Origin: Bradyrhizobium sp. ISRA464 | GTDB taxonomy: Bacteria > Pseudomonadota > Alphaproteobacteria > Rhizobiales > Xanthobacteraceae | Direction: 5' to 3' | DNA: 64,000 bases | Assembly (NCBI RefSeq): GCF_029910095.1 | Contig: NZ_CP094526.1 | Location: 434,001 to 498,000, forward strand | Part shown: one piece after another, positions 55,515 to 64,000 of the stretch | Position numbering within the stretch: the first letter of the stretch is position 1 | Layout of the letters: the number at the start of each line of letters is the position of its first letter | Made by a program: the position numbers and the translations under genes | The notes under the pieces: model-generated | What the model was told of the DNA's origin: nothing | The model's database searches: none | What the model saw: only the letters and a program-made list of their open reading frames with translations

Positions 55515-57227
55515 CTACGTGTTCCTTAGCCTCGCCCCGGCATTGCCGCCGGACATCGGGATCTGGTTCACCGCCAGCACCACGGCGAAAGTGATCACCA
55601 GCATCGCGATGCCGAGCACCGCGATCGCGGCGAGGTCGCCGCCTTCGTTGAGGTCGTAGATCAGGACCGACAGCACCTTGGTCTGCGAGGTGAACAGCAC
55701 GATCGCCGCCGACAGTTCCCGCATCACGCCGATGAAGATGAAGCACCAGGTCGCGATCACGCCGGTGCGCAGCAAGGGTGCGGTGATCTGGCGCAGCGCC
55801 TGCAGCCGGGTCGCGCCGAGGATGCGGCTGGCTTCCTCGAGCTCAGGGTGGATGGTCGCGAACGCGGCCTGCAATTGCTGATAGGCCGAGGGTAGATTGA
55901 TGGTGAGGAACGCAAGCAGCAGGATCCACAGCGTGCCGTAGAGCACGAAGGGCGGGCGCGTGTAGCTCAGGAACAGGCCGACACCGAGCACGATGCCGGG
56001 CACTGCGACCGGCGCGGTGGCGAGGAAGGCGAGCAGGCGGTGGCCCGCGATCACCCGGCGCGTGGTGACATAGGCGATCACGAGCGCGAGGATGGTGCCG
56101 ATGGTCGCGGTCGCGGTGCCGAGGATCACGGTGTTCTTCAGCGCGAGCTGGGTCGAGGACAGCTCGGTGAACACAAAGACGATGTTGTGCAGGGTCAACG
56201 TCGACGGTGTCACCAGCGTGGTGGCGTTCGGCGAGAGTGCGGCGTTGAGCAGCGCCAGATAGGGTAGGAACACCGGGTTGAGCAGCACCACGAGGCAGAA
56301 GCTGAGTGCAACATAGCGCCAGCCGCGTAGCTCCACCCGGCGCGGCGCGCCATATTTGCCGCCGATCACCGAATAGCTGCGTCGGCCGAGCAGGAATTTC
56401 TGCCCCTGCAGCAGGAGGATGGTGAGCAGCAATAGCGGCACGGCCGCGGCGGCGGCGAGCTCCAGTTTCGGCGGATACTGGAACAGGCTCCAGATCTTGG
56501 TCGTCATGGTGTGGAAGCCGGCTGGCAGCGCGAGGATCGCGGGCGAGCCGAACAGCGTCATCGCCTGCAGGAACGCGATCAGCGCGCCCGCGACCAGCGC
56601 GGGCAGGGCGAGCGGGATCGTCACCCGCCGCGCCGTGGTCCAGGCGTTGCCGCCGAGGATCGCGGAGGCGTCCTCCAGCTCGCCCGGCATGGTGTCGAGC
56701 GCATTCGCCACCAGCACAAACACGAACGGGAAGGTGTAGCAGGAGATCACGAAGATGATCCCGGTCAGCGAATAGATGTTGAACAGCGCGTCCGCGTCCT
56801 CGCCCGCGAACAGCCGGTAGAGCTGGTTCAGCAGCCCCGAATTCGGCGCCGCCAGCAATTCCCAGGCGATCGCGCCGAGGAACGGCGGCGTCACGAAGGA
56901 CGCCGTCACCAGCGCGCGGATGATCTGCCGGCCCGGCATGTCGGTGCGCGACACGAGCCAGCTGATCGGCGCCGCGACCATGCAACAGATCACGGCCGAC
57001 GTGACTGCGATAATCGCGGTCGTCAGCAGCGGATCGAGGAAGTCCGGATTGCTGAACAGGGTCGCAAAGTTCTGCAGCGTGAGGTGCCGGTCCTTGTCGG
57101 TGAAGGCGAACACCACAAGCCATGATAGCGGCAGCAGGATCAGAAGCATCAGCACGGCCGCGAACAGCCAGAGGACGAGCCGCGTCCAGTCGATGCGGGG
57201 CTTGGTGACGGGGGAGGAGGTGGTCAT
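55515..57227 (-). CDS. ABC transporter permease, fused double-domain (FbpB/ThiP/PhnU-like)
   Basis: 570 residues from the ATG at 57227. Two halves of about 280 residues, each with six membrane segments and an EAA loop (ELEDASAILGGNAWTTARRVTIPLA at about 190; ELEEASRILGATRLQALRQIT at about 480). Single-chain double permeases with this layout move Fe3+, thiamine or 2-aminoethylphosphonate. It should work with the ATPase encoded 319 bases upstream on the same strand. The substrate-binding protein is not in the window. Confidence 0.88.
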   Translation of the reverse strand: MTTSSPVTKPRIDWTRLVLWLFAAVLMLLILLPLSWLVVFAFTDKDRHLTLQNFATLFSNPDFLDPLLTTAIIAVTSAVICCMVAAPISWLVSRTDMPGRQIIRALVTASFVTPPFLGAIAWELLAAPNSGLLNQLYRLFAGEDADALFNIYSLTGIIFVISCYTFPFVFVLVANALDTMPGELEDASAILGGNAWTTARRVTIPLALPALVAGALIAFLQAMTLFGSPAILALPAGFHTMTTKIWSLFQYPPKLELAAAAAVPLLLLTILLLQGQKFLLGRRSYSVIGGKYGAPRRVELRGWRYVALSFCLVVLLNPVFLPYLALLNAALSPNATTLVTPSTLTLHNIVFVFTELSSTQLALKNTVILGTATATIGTILALVIAYVTTRRVIAGHRLLAFLATAPVAVPGIVLGVGLFLSYTRPPFVLYGTLWILLLAFLTINLPSAYQQLQAAFATIHPELEEASRILGATRLQALRQITAPLLRTGVIATWCFIFIGVMRELSAAIVLFTSQTKVLSVLIYDLNEGGDLAAIAVLGIAMLVITFAVVLAVNQIPMSGGNAGARLRNT

Positions 57228-57255
57228 GTTGTCCCCGCTTGCTGAGCTGAGCTCC

Positions 57256-57388
57256 CTCGCCCCGCTCTTCGCGGGGAGAGGGTTGGGGTGAGGGGCTGCC
57301 TCCGCGGGCACCGAATGCGCGGAGACTCCCCCTCACCCGCCGCACATCTTGCGATGCGCGGCGGCCTCTCCCCGCAAGCGGGGCGAGG
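57256..57388. repeat. palindrome CCTCGCCCCGC family between ABC genes
   Basis: Arms 57256-57282 and 57365-57388 are inverted copies (each itself a small hairpin, CCCCGC-loop-GCGGGG). Lies between the ATPase and permease genes, so it separates them by 319 bases. Confidence 0.82.
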
Positions 57389-57545
57389 CACCCGCGAGAC
57401 CCAGCAGTTCTTCGTCGACTTCACCGGGCAGCACTCGGTGCATGCGCAGGTACAAAGGAAGCCGGCCAGCCGGTCGGCGAACGGCAATGAATTAGGGACA
57501 TCGCGTCTGGAAATTTGCTTCCGCATCGCGTCCCTCCGTTTCTTG

Positions 57546-58607
57546 TTATCGGCTGAGCGCCCGGCAGCGCTCTGGCGGCAGCGTCAGCCAGACCTCGCTG
57601 CCCTTGTCGACCGCGGTCTCGGTTGGCGTGGTGACGCGCAACGACGTGCCGTCCTCTGTCTCCACCATGTAATCGCGATTCATGCCGAGATAGACCTGCC
57701 GCGTCACCGTGGCCTTCAGCGTGTTCTGCGGCGAGGCGGACGCCTGCGTCGACAGCTGGATCTCATGCTGACGGATCGCGACCGGCACGGTCTGGCCGGC
57801 CACGAGCTTCGCGCCGATCACCTGCAGCGTCGCGCCGGCAAACGCGACATGGCTCTCGTCGCGCGCGGTGCCCCTGATCACATTGGCTGCGCCGATGAAG
57901 CGTGCGACGAACTCGGATTCGGGGCGCGCGTAGATGTCTTCGGGCGTGCCGAGCTGGTCGATCTTGCCGGCATTCATCACCGCGATCAGGTCGGCGGTGG
58001 TCATCGCCTCCGACTGGTCGTGGGTGACGTAGACCGTGGTGTAGCGATATTCGTCGTGCAGCCTGCGGATCTCGAAGCGCATCTCCTCGCGCAAATTGGC
58101 ATCGAGATTGGACAACGGCTCGTCGAGCAGCAGCGTCTCGGGGCCGACGATCAGCGCGCGCGCCAGCGCGACGCGCTGCTGCTGGCCGCCGGAGAGTTCG
58201 CCGGGATAGCGCTGCGCCAGCGGTTCGAGCTTGGTCGTCGCCAGGATCGCGGCGAGCTTCTTGGCGATGGTGTCCCGATCGGCCTTGCGCAGCCGCAACC
58301 CATAGACGATGTTCTCGGCGACCGTCATGTGCGGCCACAGCGCGTAGCTCTGGAAGATCATCGACATGTTGCGCTGCTCGGGCGGCAGCGTGCGCACCTT
58401 CGAGGAGACCACGCGATCACCCACGCGGATTTCGCCGTCGGACGGCTCGAGGAAGCCCGCGATCAGCCGCAGCGTCGTGGTCTTGCCGCAGCCGGATGGC
58501 CCGAGCAGGCAGACCAGTTGCCCATGATCGATCGTGAGGGAGACATCATCGACCGCGACAAACGATCCGAATTGCTTGACCAGGCCGCGTAATTCCACCG
58601 ACGCCAA
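57546..58607 (-). CDS. ABC transporter ATP-binding protein (Fe3+/spermidine/phosphonate type)
   Basis: 353 residues. Start is TTG at 58607, with GGAGGG five bases before it. Walker A GPSGCGKTT, signature LSGGQQQRV, Walker B LLLDEPLSNLD, H-loop VTHDQ. Residues 240-353 carry a TOBE-type regulatory domain. It powers import with the double permease (55515-57227). Confidence 0.92.
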   Translation of the reverse strand: MASVELRGLVKQFGSFVAVDDVSLTIDHGQLVCLLGPSGCGKTTTLRLIAGFLEPSDGEIRVGDRVVSSKVRTLPPEQRNMSMIFQSYALWPHMTVAENIVYGLRLRKADRDTIAKKLAAILATTKLEPLAQRYPGELSGGQQQRVALARALIVGPETLLLDEPLSNLDANLREEMRFEIRRLHDEYRYTTVYVTHDQSEAMTTADLIAVMNAGKIDQLGTPEDIYARPESEFVARFIGAANVIRGTARDESHVAFAGATLQVIGAKLVAGQTVPVAIRQHEIQLSTQASASPQNTLKATVTRQVYLGMNRDYMVETEDGTSLRVTTPTETAVDKGSEVWLTLPPERCRALSR

Positions 58608-58726
58608 GCGGTCCCTCCATTCTCGTTATTTCGCAGGGATCAGTGCCCGGCTGTTGCCGGCAGTAAAGCGGAAAATGATGACAGCGAAAAGTGTCGATGC
58701 TTCCTCAGCAATGCGTCACGCGCAAT

Positions 58727-58792
58727 CCGTCATCCCGAGATGTGAGCCTGGCGGCGCAATTGCGCCGCGCCGCGGCCTCCTCAGGATGACGG
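58727..58792. repeat. palindrome CCGTCATCCCGAG family
   Basis: Left arm 58727-58739 (CCGTCATCCCGAG) and right arm 58779-58792 (CCTCAGGATGACGG) are imperfect complements, with a GCGCAATTGCGC-type hairpin between them (near 58755-58766). Lies between the aminotransferase and ATPase genes. Confidence 0.75.
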
Positions 58793-58835
58793 GTCGAGCA
58801 TGTGCGTCCGCGACGTCGGACCCGCGGCGGATAGT

Positions 58836-60020
58836 TTACGCCTTTACGTTCTCGCCCAGCCACTGCACCGCGGCGTCGGTTCCGCCCTTGCCGTGCGGAA
58901 TCTGCAGGGCGTTGAGCGCGACCTCGACGACGCCGAGTGTGCCCAGGACCATCGGTGCGTTGACGTGGCCCATATGCGCGATGCGGAAGGCCTGGCCTTG
59001 CAGGTCGCCGATGCCCGTGCCGAGCACCACGCCGCATTTCTCCTTGGCATAGCGCTGGATCGCGGTGGGGTCGGCGCCCTTCACGGTCACGGTCGTCACC
59101 GTGTTGGAACGCTCGGCGGGCTCGGTGATGTTGAAGCCGAGCACCTGTCCCTCGGCCCAGACGGCGACCGCGCGACGTACCGCCTCACCGAGCAGCCGGT
59201 GCCGCTCGAAAGCATTCTCCAGCCCTTCGGCGTGCAGCATGTTGATCGCCTCGCGCAGTGCGAACAACAGGTGCACCGGCGCGGTGCCGGCATATTTGCG
59301 GTAGTGCTCGCTGCCTTCGCGTTCGGTCCAGTCCCAATAGGGTGTGCGCAAATTCGCCTTCTTGTGCACGTCCCACGCGCGGTCGTTGGCGGCGACGAAG
59401 CCGAGACCGGGCGGGGTCATCAGCCCCTTTTGCGAGCCGCTCATCGCGACGTCGATACCCCATTTGTCCATCTCGAACGGCGTGCAGCCGAGCGAGGCCA
59501 CGGTGTCGACCATGAAGAGCGCGGGATGACCCGCGGCCCTGATCGCCTTGCCTATCGCCTCGATGTCGTTGTAGGCGCCGGAGGCGGTGTCGACCTGCAC
59601 CGCGAGGATCGCCTTGATGGCGTGCTCCTTGTCGCGCCGCAGCCGCGCCTCGACCTCGGCGGGGCGGATGGCACGGCGCCAGTCGCCCTTCAGCACCTCG
59701 ACCTCGGCGCCCATCGCGGCCGCCGCCATGCCCCAGCCGATCGCGAAGCGGCCGCTCTCCAGCACCAGCACCTTGTCGCCGCGCGACAGCACGTTCGAGA
59801 GCGTCGCCTCCCAGGCGCCGTGGCCGTTGGAGATGTAGATGTAGGATTTGCCCTTGGTGGCGAACAGCTTCGAGAGATCGCGCAGCAGGCCTTCGGTCAG
59901 TTCGACCATCTCGGTGGAGTAGATGTCGAGGGCCGGGCGATGCATCGCCTGCAGCACCTGATCAGGCATCGTGGTGGGCCCGGGGATGGCCAGAAATTCC
60001 CGGCCCGCGCGAACGGTCAT
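58836..60020 (-). CDS. class V aminotransferase (serine/alanine-glyoxylate type)
   Basis: 394 residues from the ATG at 60020 with AAGGAACAAG. PLP lysine K198 in SGSQKGLMTPPG; other motifs are GPTTMPDQVLQAM, SNGHGAWEATLSNVL and MVDTVASLGCTPFEMDKWGID. It should use alanine or serine as donor and glyoxylate as acceptor, or act on a related amino acid or aminophosphonate. It is upstream of the ABC importer genes on the same strand; if co-transcribed, the importer may bring in an amino compound such as 2-aminoethylphosphonate. That link is inference. Confidence 0.87.
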   Translation of the reverse strand: MTVRAGREFLAIPGPTTMPDQVLQAMHRPALDIYSTEMVELTEGLLRDLSKLFATKGKSYIYISNGHGAWEATLSNVLSRGDKVLVLESGRFAIGWGMAAAAMGAEVEVLKGDWRRAIRPAEVEARLRRDKEHAIKAILAVQVDTASGAYNDIEAIGKAIRAAGHPALFMVDTVASLGCTPFEMDKWGIDVAMSGSQKGLMTPPGLGFVAANDRAWDVHKKANLRTPYWDWTEREGSEHYRKYAGTAPVHLLFALREAINMLHAEGLENAFERHRLLGEAVRRAVAVWAEGQVLGFNITEPAERSNTVTTVTVKGADPTAIQRYAKEKCGVVLGTGIGDLQGQAFRIAHMGHVNAPMVLGTLGVVEVALNALQIPHGKGGTDAAVQWLGENVKA

Positions 60021-60152
60021 CTTCTTGTTCCTTGGGTAAAACGCGCAAATCAAGCGTGTGAGGGATCAGGTGAGGAAGATATGCGATCAGGCCCGCGATT
60101 GCGAGCATGGCGAAGCAATCCAGAGCTTCGAAAAGTGCGGGACACGGCTGCC

Positions 60153-61004
60153 CTATTTGCCGATCGCGTCGACGACGGCGTGCCAGACCTGGTCCTTGAA
60201 TGCGGTCGCGGCCGGGCTTGGGATCTGTTCGACCGTGCCATGATGCTTCTTGCAGGCCTCGACCAGGCGCAGCACCCAGATTTCGCCGTCGGTGTAATAG
60301 AGATCGCCGCCGCCGTTGCGGCCGGCGAGCGTCGGACCGATCCCGGTGACCTGATATTTCGCGGTGACCAGACCGGCGGATTCCAGATCGGTTGCGAGCA
60401 GCGCGCGCTCGGCGTCGAGGTCGGGCGCGATGTGATGAGTCACCGCGCCGGTGTAGTGGCTGACGCCGACGCTGCGGTCGAGTGTCGCGGCGCCGAGCCA
60501 CACCGGGCGCTTCTCCTCGCCTGACGCGAGCACCTTCCAGAAGCGCACATGGTTGCGGCGATCCGCGCTCGATCCGACCGGCTTCTCGAAGGCGAGGTCC
60601 TCGCGCCGGCCGAGATAGAACAGGTTGCTGACCGGCGCGTCTTTGTAGGGTCGATCGAGCAGCACGCTGCCGACGATCTCGATCGAGGATTTCAGCGTGA
60701 TCCGATCGGCGGGATACCATCCTGCCTCATGCATTGCGCAGACCACATCGGTGAGATCGCCGATCAGGCCGACATTCAGGGGATCGCCGGGAATGCCCTG
60801 CGCGGTGCGCGTCACCATCGGCAGATCAGCGAGGCCCTTCTGGTGCTCGTAATGCTTCCAGAGCTCCGGCAGCACCAGATAGGCCGCGATCAGATAGGTC
60901 GCGAGCACGAACAGCAGCGCCATTGCGACGCGCCGGATGCGGTGGCGCCTGTGCGCCGCGTGCGGGGCGAGCTCGATGTCGGTCACGGCGTTGGCCTGAT
61001 GCAA
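60153..61004 (-). CDS. LssY C-terminal domain membrane protein
   Basis: 283 residues from a TTG at 61004; a GTG at 60986 is an alternative. One membrane segment (about 28-52, ALLFVLATYLIAAYLVLPEL) then a roughly 210-residue periplasmic domain: GLIGDLTDVVCAMHEAGWYPADRITLKSS, LGRREDLAFEKPVG, HVRFWKVL, WLGAATLDRSVGVSHYTGAVTHHIAPDLDAER. This is the LssY_C family, seen at the end of type I secretion-linked LssY proteins; role unknown. Confidence 0.8.
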   Translation of the reverse strand: MHQANAVTDIELAPHAAHRRHRIRRVAMALLFVLATYLIAAYLVLPELWKHYEHQKGLADLPMVTRTAQGIPGDPLNVGLIGDLTDVVCAMHEAGWYPADRITLKSSIEIVGSVLLDRPYKDAPVSNLFYLGRREDLAFEKPVGSSADRRNHVRFWKVLASGEEKRPVWLGAATLDRSVGVSHYTGAVTHHIAPDLDAERALLATDLESAGLVTAKYQVTGIGPTLAGRNGGGDLYYTDGEIWVLRLVEACKKHHGTVEQIPSPAATAFKDQVWHAVVDAIGK

Positions 61005-61025
61005 TCCATCCGCGGGCTTTCTTCA

Positions 61026-61146
61026 CCTCTCCCGCTTGCGGGGGAGGTCGCATTGCATCGCAGATGCAATGCGGGTGGGGGCTCTTTCCGCAATGCGATT
61101 CGTAGAGAAAGCCCCCACCCCCGCCCTCCCCCGCAAGCGGGAGAGG
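61026..61146. repeat. long palindrome CCTCTCCCGC family
   Basis: Perfect 22-bp outer arms 61026-61047 and 61125-61146; further nested arms (GGGTGGGGGCT / AGCCCCCACCC) lie inside. Same family as 57256-57388. Located between the LssY-C and thermonuclease genes, both on the minus strand. Confidence 0.9.
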
Positions 61147-61193
61147 GGGTGCGCCGTCGATGCGGCCAGAAAGCACTCGCATCTATCAAGCTG

Positions 61194-61919
61194 TCAGCGC
61201 CGCGTCTCGCGGCAGCCGGCGGCCTCGGCCTCCTCGACCGAGCAGAACCAGCGCGTGCCCTTGCTGATCTTCATCTCGATCCGTGCGTACCAGCGGCTGG
61301 TCGGCTTGTGATAGATGCACTCGCCGGAGTGGTTGACGTTGCCCTTGATGGTGCAGTCGGGCGAGGGCGCGACTGGGCCGGAGGCCGACGCGAGCAGGAT
61401 CGCGTGGGCGCTGTCCGGCACCTTCGCGGCGCCGAGCACCGGCGTCTTCTTGTTGCGCACGCGCCAGTCCCACGGCGCGATGAAGGCGCCCTGCCACATC
61501 CCGGCCTTGGCCTCGCGCGCCGCCTTCTGGTCCGGCTCGTAGTCGTGCGAGATGTGGGGGTTGGCCAGCGCCCAGCCGCTGCCGACCAGCCATTTCTGGA
61601 TGTCCTCGCCGTCGACCTGGCAGCGCGCGATGGTGCGGCCGCGACGATCGACCGAGCGGGCATGGCAGGTCCAGCTCTTGTTGCCGGCATGCTTGACCAG
61701 CGCGTCGCGCGCGGCCACGCCGCAGGTCCAGCGCTCGCCCTTGGTGTTGAGGCAGAGCTGGTCGGTCGACGGCGCGTCGATGCCGCCGAGCCGGATGCGG
61801 ACGCTGCCGATCATCACCTGGTCGCCGTCGCGGATCTTCGGCACGCCGGTGATGTCGGCGGCGTGCGCCAGCGTCGGCAGCGACAACAGCAGGCCAGCGG
61901 TGAGCAACGTCTTGAGCAT
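61194..61919 (-). CDS. secreted thermonuclease (SNase)-like protein
   Basis: 241 residues from the ATG at 61919 (an in-frame TTG two codons earlier is possible). Signal peptide (about 1-22, ending AHAA). SNase fold: GDQVMIGSVRIRLGGIDAP with the first active Arg, CGVAARDALVKHAG, SVDRRGRTIARCQVDGEDIQKWLVGSGWAL. The Arg of DRRGRT supplies the second arginine; a third acidic residue is not certain. About 100 extra C-terminal residues with several cysteines follow. Likely exported nuclease or inactive relative. Confidence 0.85.
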   Translation of the reverse strand: MLKTLLTAGLLLSLPTLAHAADITGVPKIRDGDQVMIGSVRIRLGGIDAPSTDQLCLNTKGERWTCGVAARDALVKHAGNKSWTCHARSVDRRGRTIARCQVDGEDIQKWLVGSGWALANPHISHDYEPDQKAAREAKAGMWQGAFIAPWDWRVRNKKTPVLGAAKVPDSAHAILLASASGPVAPSPDCTIKGNVNHSGECIYHKPTSRWYARIEMKISKGTRWFCSVEEAEAAGCRETRR

Positions 61920-62069
61920 TGGCAATCCCGGCGCGGACTTGAGCGTTCAAATCTCATTGCCCACGGATTGTGCGGGCAATTGGGCAGCGGTGCCAGTGGC
62001 GTTGTGTTGCAGCCGGTTTCAACTTCACGTCATCCCCCTACGAATGAGCCATTCGCCTCCTCGACGGTC

Positions 62070-62150
62070 CGTAGGATGGGTAGAGCGCAGCGAAACCCAT
62101 CATCTGTCCCCGTGCATCGATGGGTATCGCTTCGCTCCACCCATCCTACG
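62070..62150. repeat. palindrome CGTAGGATGGGT family
   Basis: Left arm 62070-62100 and right arm 62120-62150 are near-perfect complements (CGTAGGATGGGT type, with a few mismatches). Its right arm contains the stop codon of the next gene. Confidence 0.85.
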
Positions 62151-63873
62151 AGGCAGCCATTCGCTTCCGCGCCAGCGCCAGGGCCATCAGCACGAAGGCC
62201 GACGTCACCTCCGGTCCGCCGACCAGGATGCGCGTCGGCGTCTTCATCTTGTTCCACTCATAGGCCCTGTAGGGGCCGCGGCGGCCGCCTTCGCCGATGG
62301 TCTGCACGATGCAGTGCAACGCCGGCGTGAAGCTTGCGACCTCGGCGTTGAGATGCGCCAGCGCCATCAGCGCGAGCGCGGCGTCGAACGGGTTCATCTC
62401 ATGGGTGATCAGCTCGTTCATGACGTAGCCGAGCACGCGGGCGCGGATCAGCGCGAACACGTTGCCGGGATCGATGACGCGCTGGGCTGCGAGCGGCAGC
62501 GCGATGAAGGCGGCGTAGCAGCGGCCGAAATAGGCCGAATAGAGCTCCGGCAGATAGTAGATGTGCGAGCGCGGATGTTTGAACGCGCCGCTCTCGACCA
62601 GCCGCTTCTGGAATGCGATGATGCGATGCAGGGTCTCCAGCCGCTGCGGCGTCTCGATGATGTTCCAGCGCTTAAGGTTGCGGAACGAGACCTCGAGGAT
62701 GTCGAGGTTGAGCGTCGGATCGAGGTCGTTGCCGTAGGGCCGGTCGCCGTCGAGATTGTCGATCCAGGTGACGACGCCGCCCTCATAATCGATGTTATCG
62801 TTCAGCGGCACGGTGACGCGCGGCTCGTTGGCGCCGGAGCGCACTTGGTAGCCGCGGTAGAAATCCACCAGCGGCTGGGCGAGGATCGGATCGTCGGCTC
62901 CCGCCTGCGTGGCGGCGGAGAACGAGCACGCCGTGGTGTCGCAGTCGGGCACATAGATGCCGAAGCCGAGATCCTGCTTGATCTGGGCGAAGAAGCGCGA
63001 GAAGCGCGGATGCCGCCCCGGCGCCAGCGCGGTGATCACCTTCACAACCGAGCCGTCATGCGACGGCACCTCCTCGGCGCTGGTCTTCAGGCAGAAGTCC
63101 ACCATGTCGGAGATCGCGCGCCGCGCAGCTTTGGTCTGATCCGACGACGCGAGCCCGGTCTCGAGGAAGCCGAGCAGGGCCTCGGTGAAGAACGCGTCGT
63201 AATAGGCCGAGCGATGGCGGATCTGCACCGGCTCCCACATCGGCTCGGCGATGCCGCGCCACGGCGGATTGATCAGCGCGCGCGCCGGCGAATGCGCGAT
63301 GAAGATGCGGGCGAGTGAGAACAGCAGCGTCGAGTTCTTGTAGCCGCGCGCGTTCAGGCCGGTGAGCGCCATCAGCATCTCGCGCCCGCTTATGTCGGCA
63401 TCGCCGAGCAGGTTGAACGCGGCATAGGTCGGGATGAAGCCGCATCTCGCGAAGGAGCGCAGCAGATGCGCGCCGCAGCTGCGGATCACCCGGTCGATCT
63501 CGGCCATGTCAGGTGCGCGCCCCGGCGCCGCGGCGGCCGGCGGCTGCGGGTGGCGCACATCGATGCCATCAATCAGCTCGGCGACGGGAGCGCCGATCGC
63601 GGCCCAGTCCGGCGTGGCGTCGTCGCGGGCGGCGGTCAGCGCCGCGCGCAGCCGGTCAAGCCGCGCGGGATCCTTCAGCGCCGGGACGCCGGTGCGGCGG
63701 AGCAGCGGCCGCAGCGCCGGATTGCCGAGCGCGGTCCGGTAAAACTGTCCCAGATGGGCGTCGCCGCCCTGGTATTTCAGCAGCAGGGGGTCGCAGACGT
63801 CGTACAGCGACGGGCCGTCCTTTTTGGCCGTCAGCGCCCGGCACGCCGCCCCCGCGATCCTGTGAAAGCCCAT
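62146..63873 (-). CDS. uncharacterised 575-aa protein
   Basis: Start at the ATG at 63873 (AGAAAGAG upstream) is preferred; ATGs at 63909 and 63987 are possible. I do not recognise the family. It is mostly helical with no export signal or membrane segment. Recurrent LFSLARIF-, ALLGFLETGLA-, ALMALAHLN-type segments suggest a helical solenoid or alpha/alpha-toroid. Acidic motif DNIDYEGGVVTWIDNLDGDRPYGND lies near residue 375. The stop codon TAG (62146-62148) is formed by the arm of the palindrome at 62070-62150, so the last residues MAAS may be recent. Confidence 0.75.
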   Translation of the reverse strand: MGFHRIAGAACRALTAKKDGPSLYDVCDPLLLKYQGGDAHLGQFYRTALGNPALRPLLRRTGVPALKDPARLDRLRAALTAARDDATPDWAAIGAPVAELIDGIDVRHPQPPAAAAPGRAPDMAEIDRVIRSCGAHLLRSFARCGFIPTYAAFNLLGDADISGREMLMALTGLNARGYKNSTLLFSLARIFIAHSPARALINPPWRGIAEPMWEPVQIRHRSAYYDAFFTEALLGFLETGLASSDQTKAARRAISDMVDFCLKTSAEEVPSHDGSVVKVITALAPGRHPRFSRFFAQIKQDLGFGIYVPDCDTTACSFSAATQAGADDPILAQPLVDFYRGYQVRSGANEPRVTVPLNDNIDYEGGVVTWIDNLDGDRPYGNDLDPTLNLDILEVSFRNLKRWNIIETPQRLETLHRIIAFQKRLVESGAFKHPRSHIYYLPELYSAYFGRCYAAFIALPLAAQRVIDPGNVFALIRARVLGYVMNELITHEMNPFDAALALMALAHLNAEVASFTPALHCIVQTIGEGGRRGPYRAYEWNKMKTPTRILVGGPEVTSAFVLMALALARKRMAAS

Positions 63874-64000
63874 GAAACTCTTTCTCAAGGAACCGGTTAA
63901 CGCCGTCATGGCAGACGATGTTTCCGTGGTCCGCCCCAAAAGCCCGCAAGCCTTTGGGAAGGCTACATGAATCCACGAGAAACTCAAATGTGACCGAGGT

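Overview
The window is GC-rich chromosomal DNA of an alphaproteobacterium, very probably Bradyrhizobium or a close relative in the Bradyrhizobiaceae. The reasons are the gene order rplU-rpmA-obgE-proB-proA-nadD-rsfS-rlmH-envC-ctpA-deacetylase, a long flagellin beside cheA-cheW-cheY-cheR, and many short palindromic repeat families (GAGCATGATC-type arms, GTCATTGCGAG-type arms, TAGCCCGGAT palindromes) typical of that group. This is inference; no search was run.

Layout. 1-12.4 kb is a conserved core block read mostly on the minus strand: ribosomal proteins L21 and L27, a GNAT acetyltransferase, ObgE, proline synthesis (ProB, ProA), NAD synthesis (NadD), ribosome silencing and rRNA methylation (RsfS, RlmH), then a degenerate EnvC-like amidase activator, a CtpA protease and a divergent polysaccharide deacetylase, a cell-wall set. 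A tRNA-Ser(CGA) at 14.0 kb marks the start of a small AT-richer accessory patch (14.1-15.56 kb). It holds a two-zinc-knuckle protein with a HEPN-type R-x4-H motif and, on the same strand just upstream, the C-terminal stump of a dGTPase-like gene fused into a broken ABC-F ATPase gene.

17.4-22.6 kb is a four-gene run: a 975-aa coiled-coil protein with about 12 tandem 53-residue repeats and a Sel1-like end, a TAXI-type solute receptor, a VasI-like exported protein and an exported DsrE-family protein. 22.8-33.6 kb holds metabolic and accessory genes: an Hsp70-like protein, a methyltransferase, a LysR regulator divergent from an MFS/aldo-keto reductase pair, a threonine synthase-like enzyme, acetoacetyl-CoA synthetase and a GH3 glycosidase. 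34-48.7 kb is a regulatory and motility region: a LuxR-type regulator, two paralogous Crp/Fnr regulators, flagellin, the che operon with a PilZ-like gene, a FixJ-type regulator and a large hybrid histidine kinase. A 14-bp inverted repeat, CCGTA-N4-TACGG, lies 55-90 bp before four of these genes and looks like a shared operator.

48.9-51.5 kb holds an L-arabinonate dehydratase-type enzyme and an RraA-like protein. A 1.42-kb IS701-family element follows, with TTAG target duplications and a transposase gene broken by two frame changes. 53.2-64 kb carries oligopeptidase B, a Fe3+/phosphonate-type ABC importer (fused permease plus ATPase, no binding protein in the window) with a class V aminotransferase, an LssY-C protein, a secreted thermonuclease-like protein and an unrecognised 575-aa protein whose stop codon lies in a palindromic repeat.
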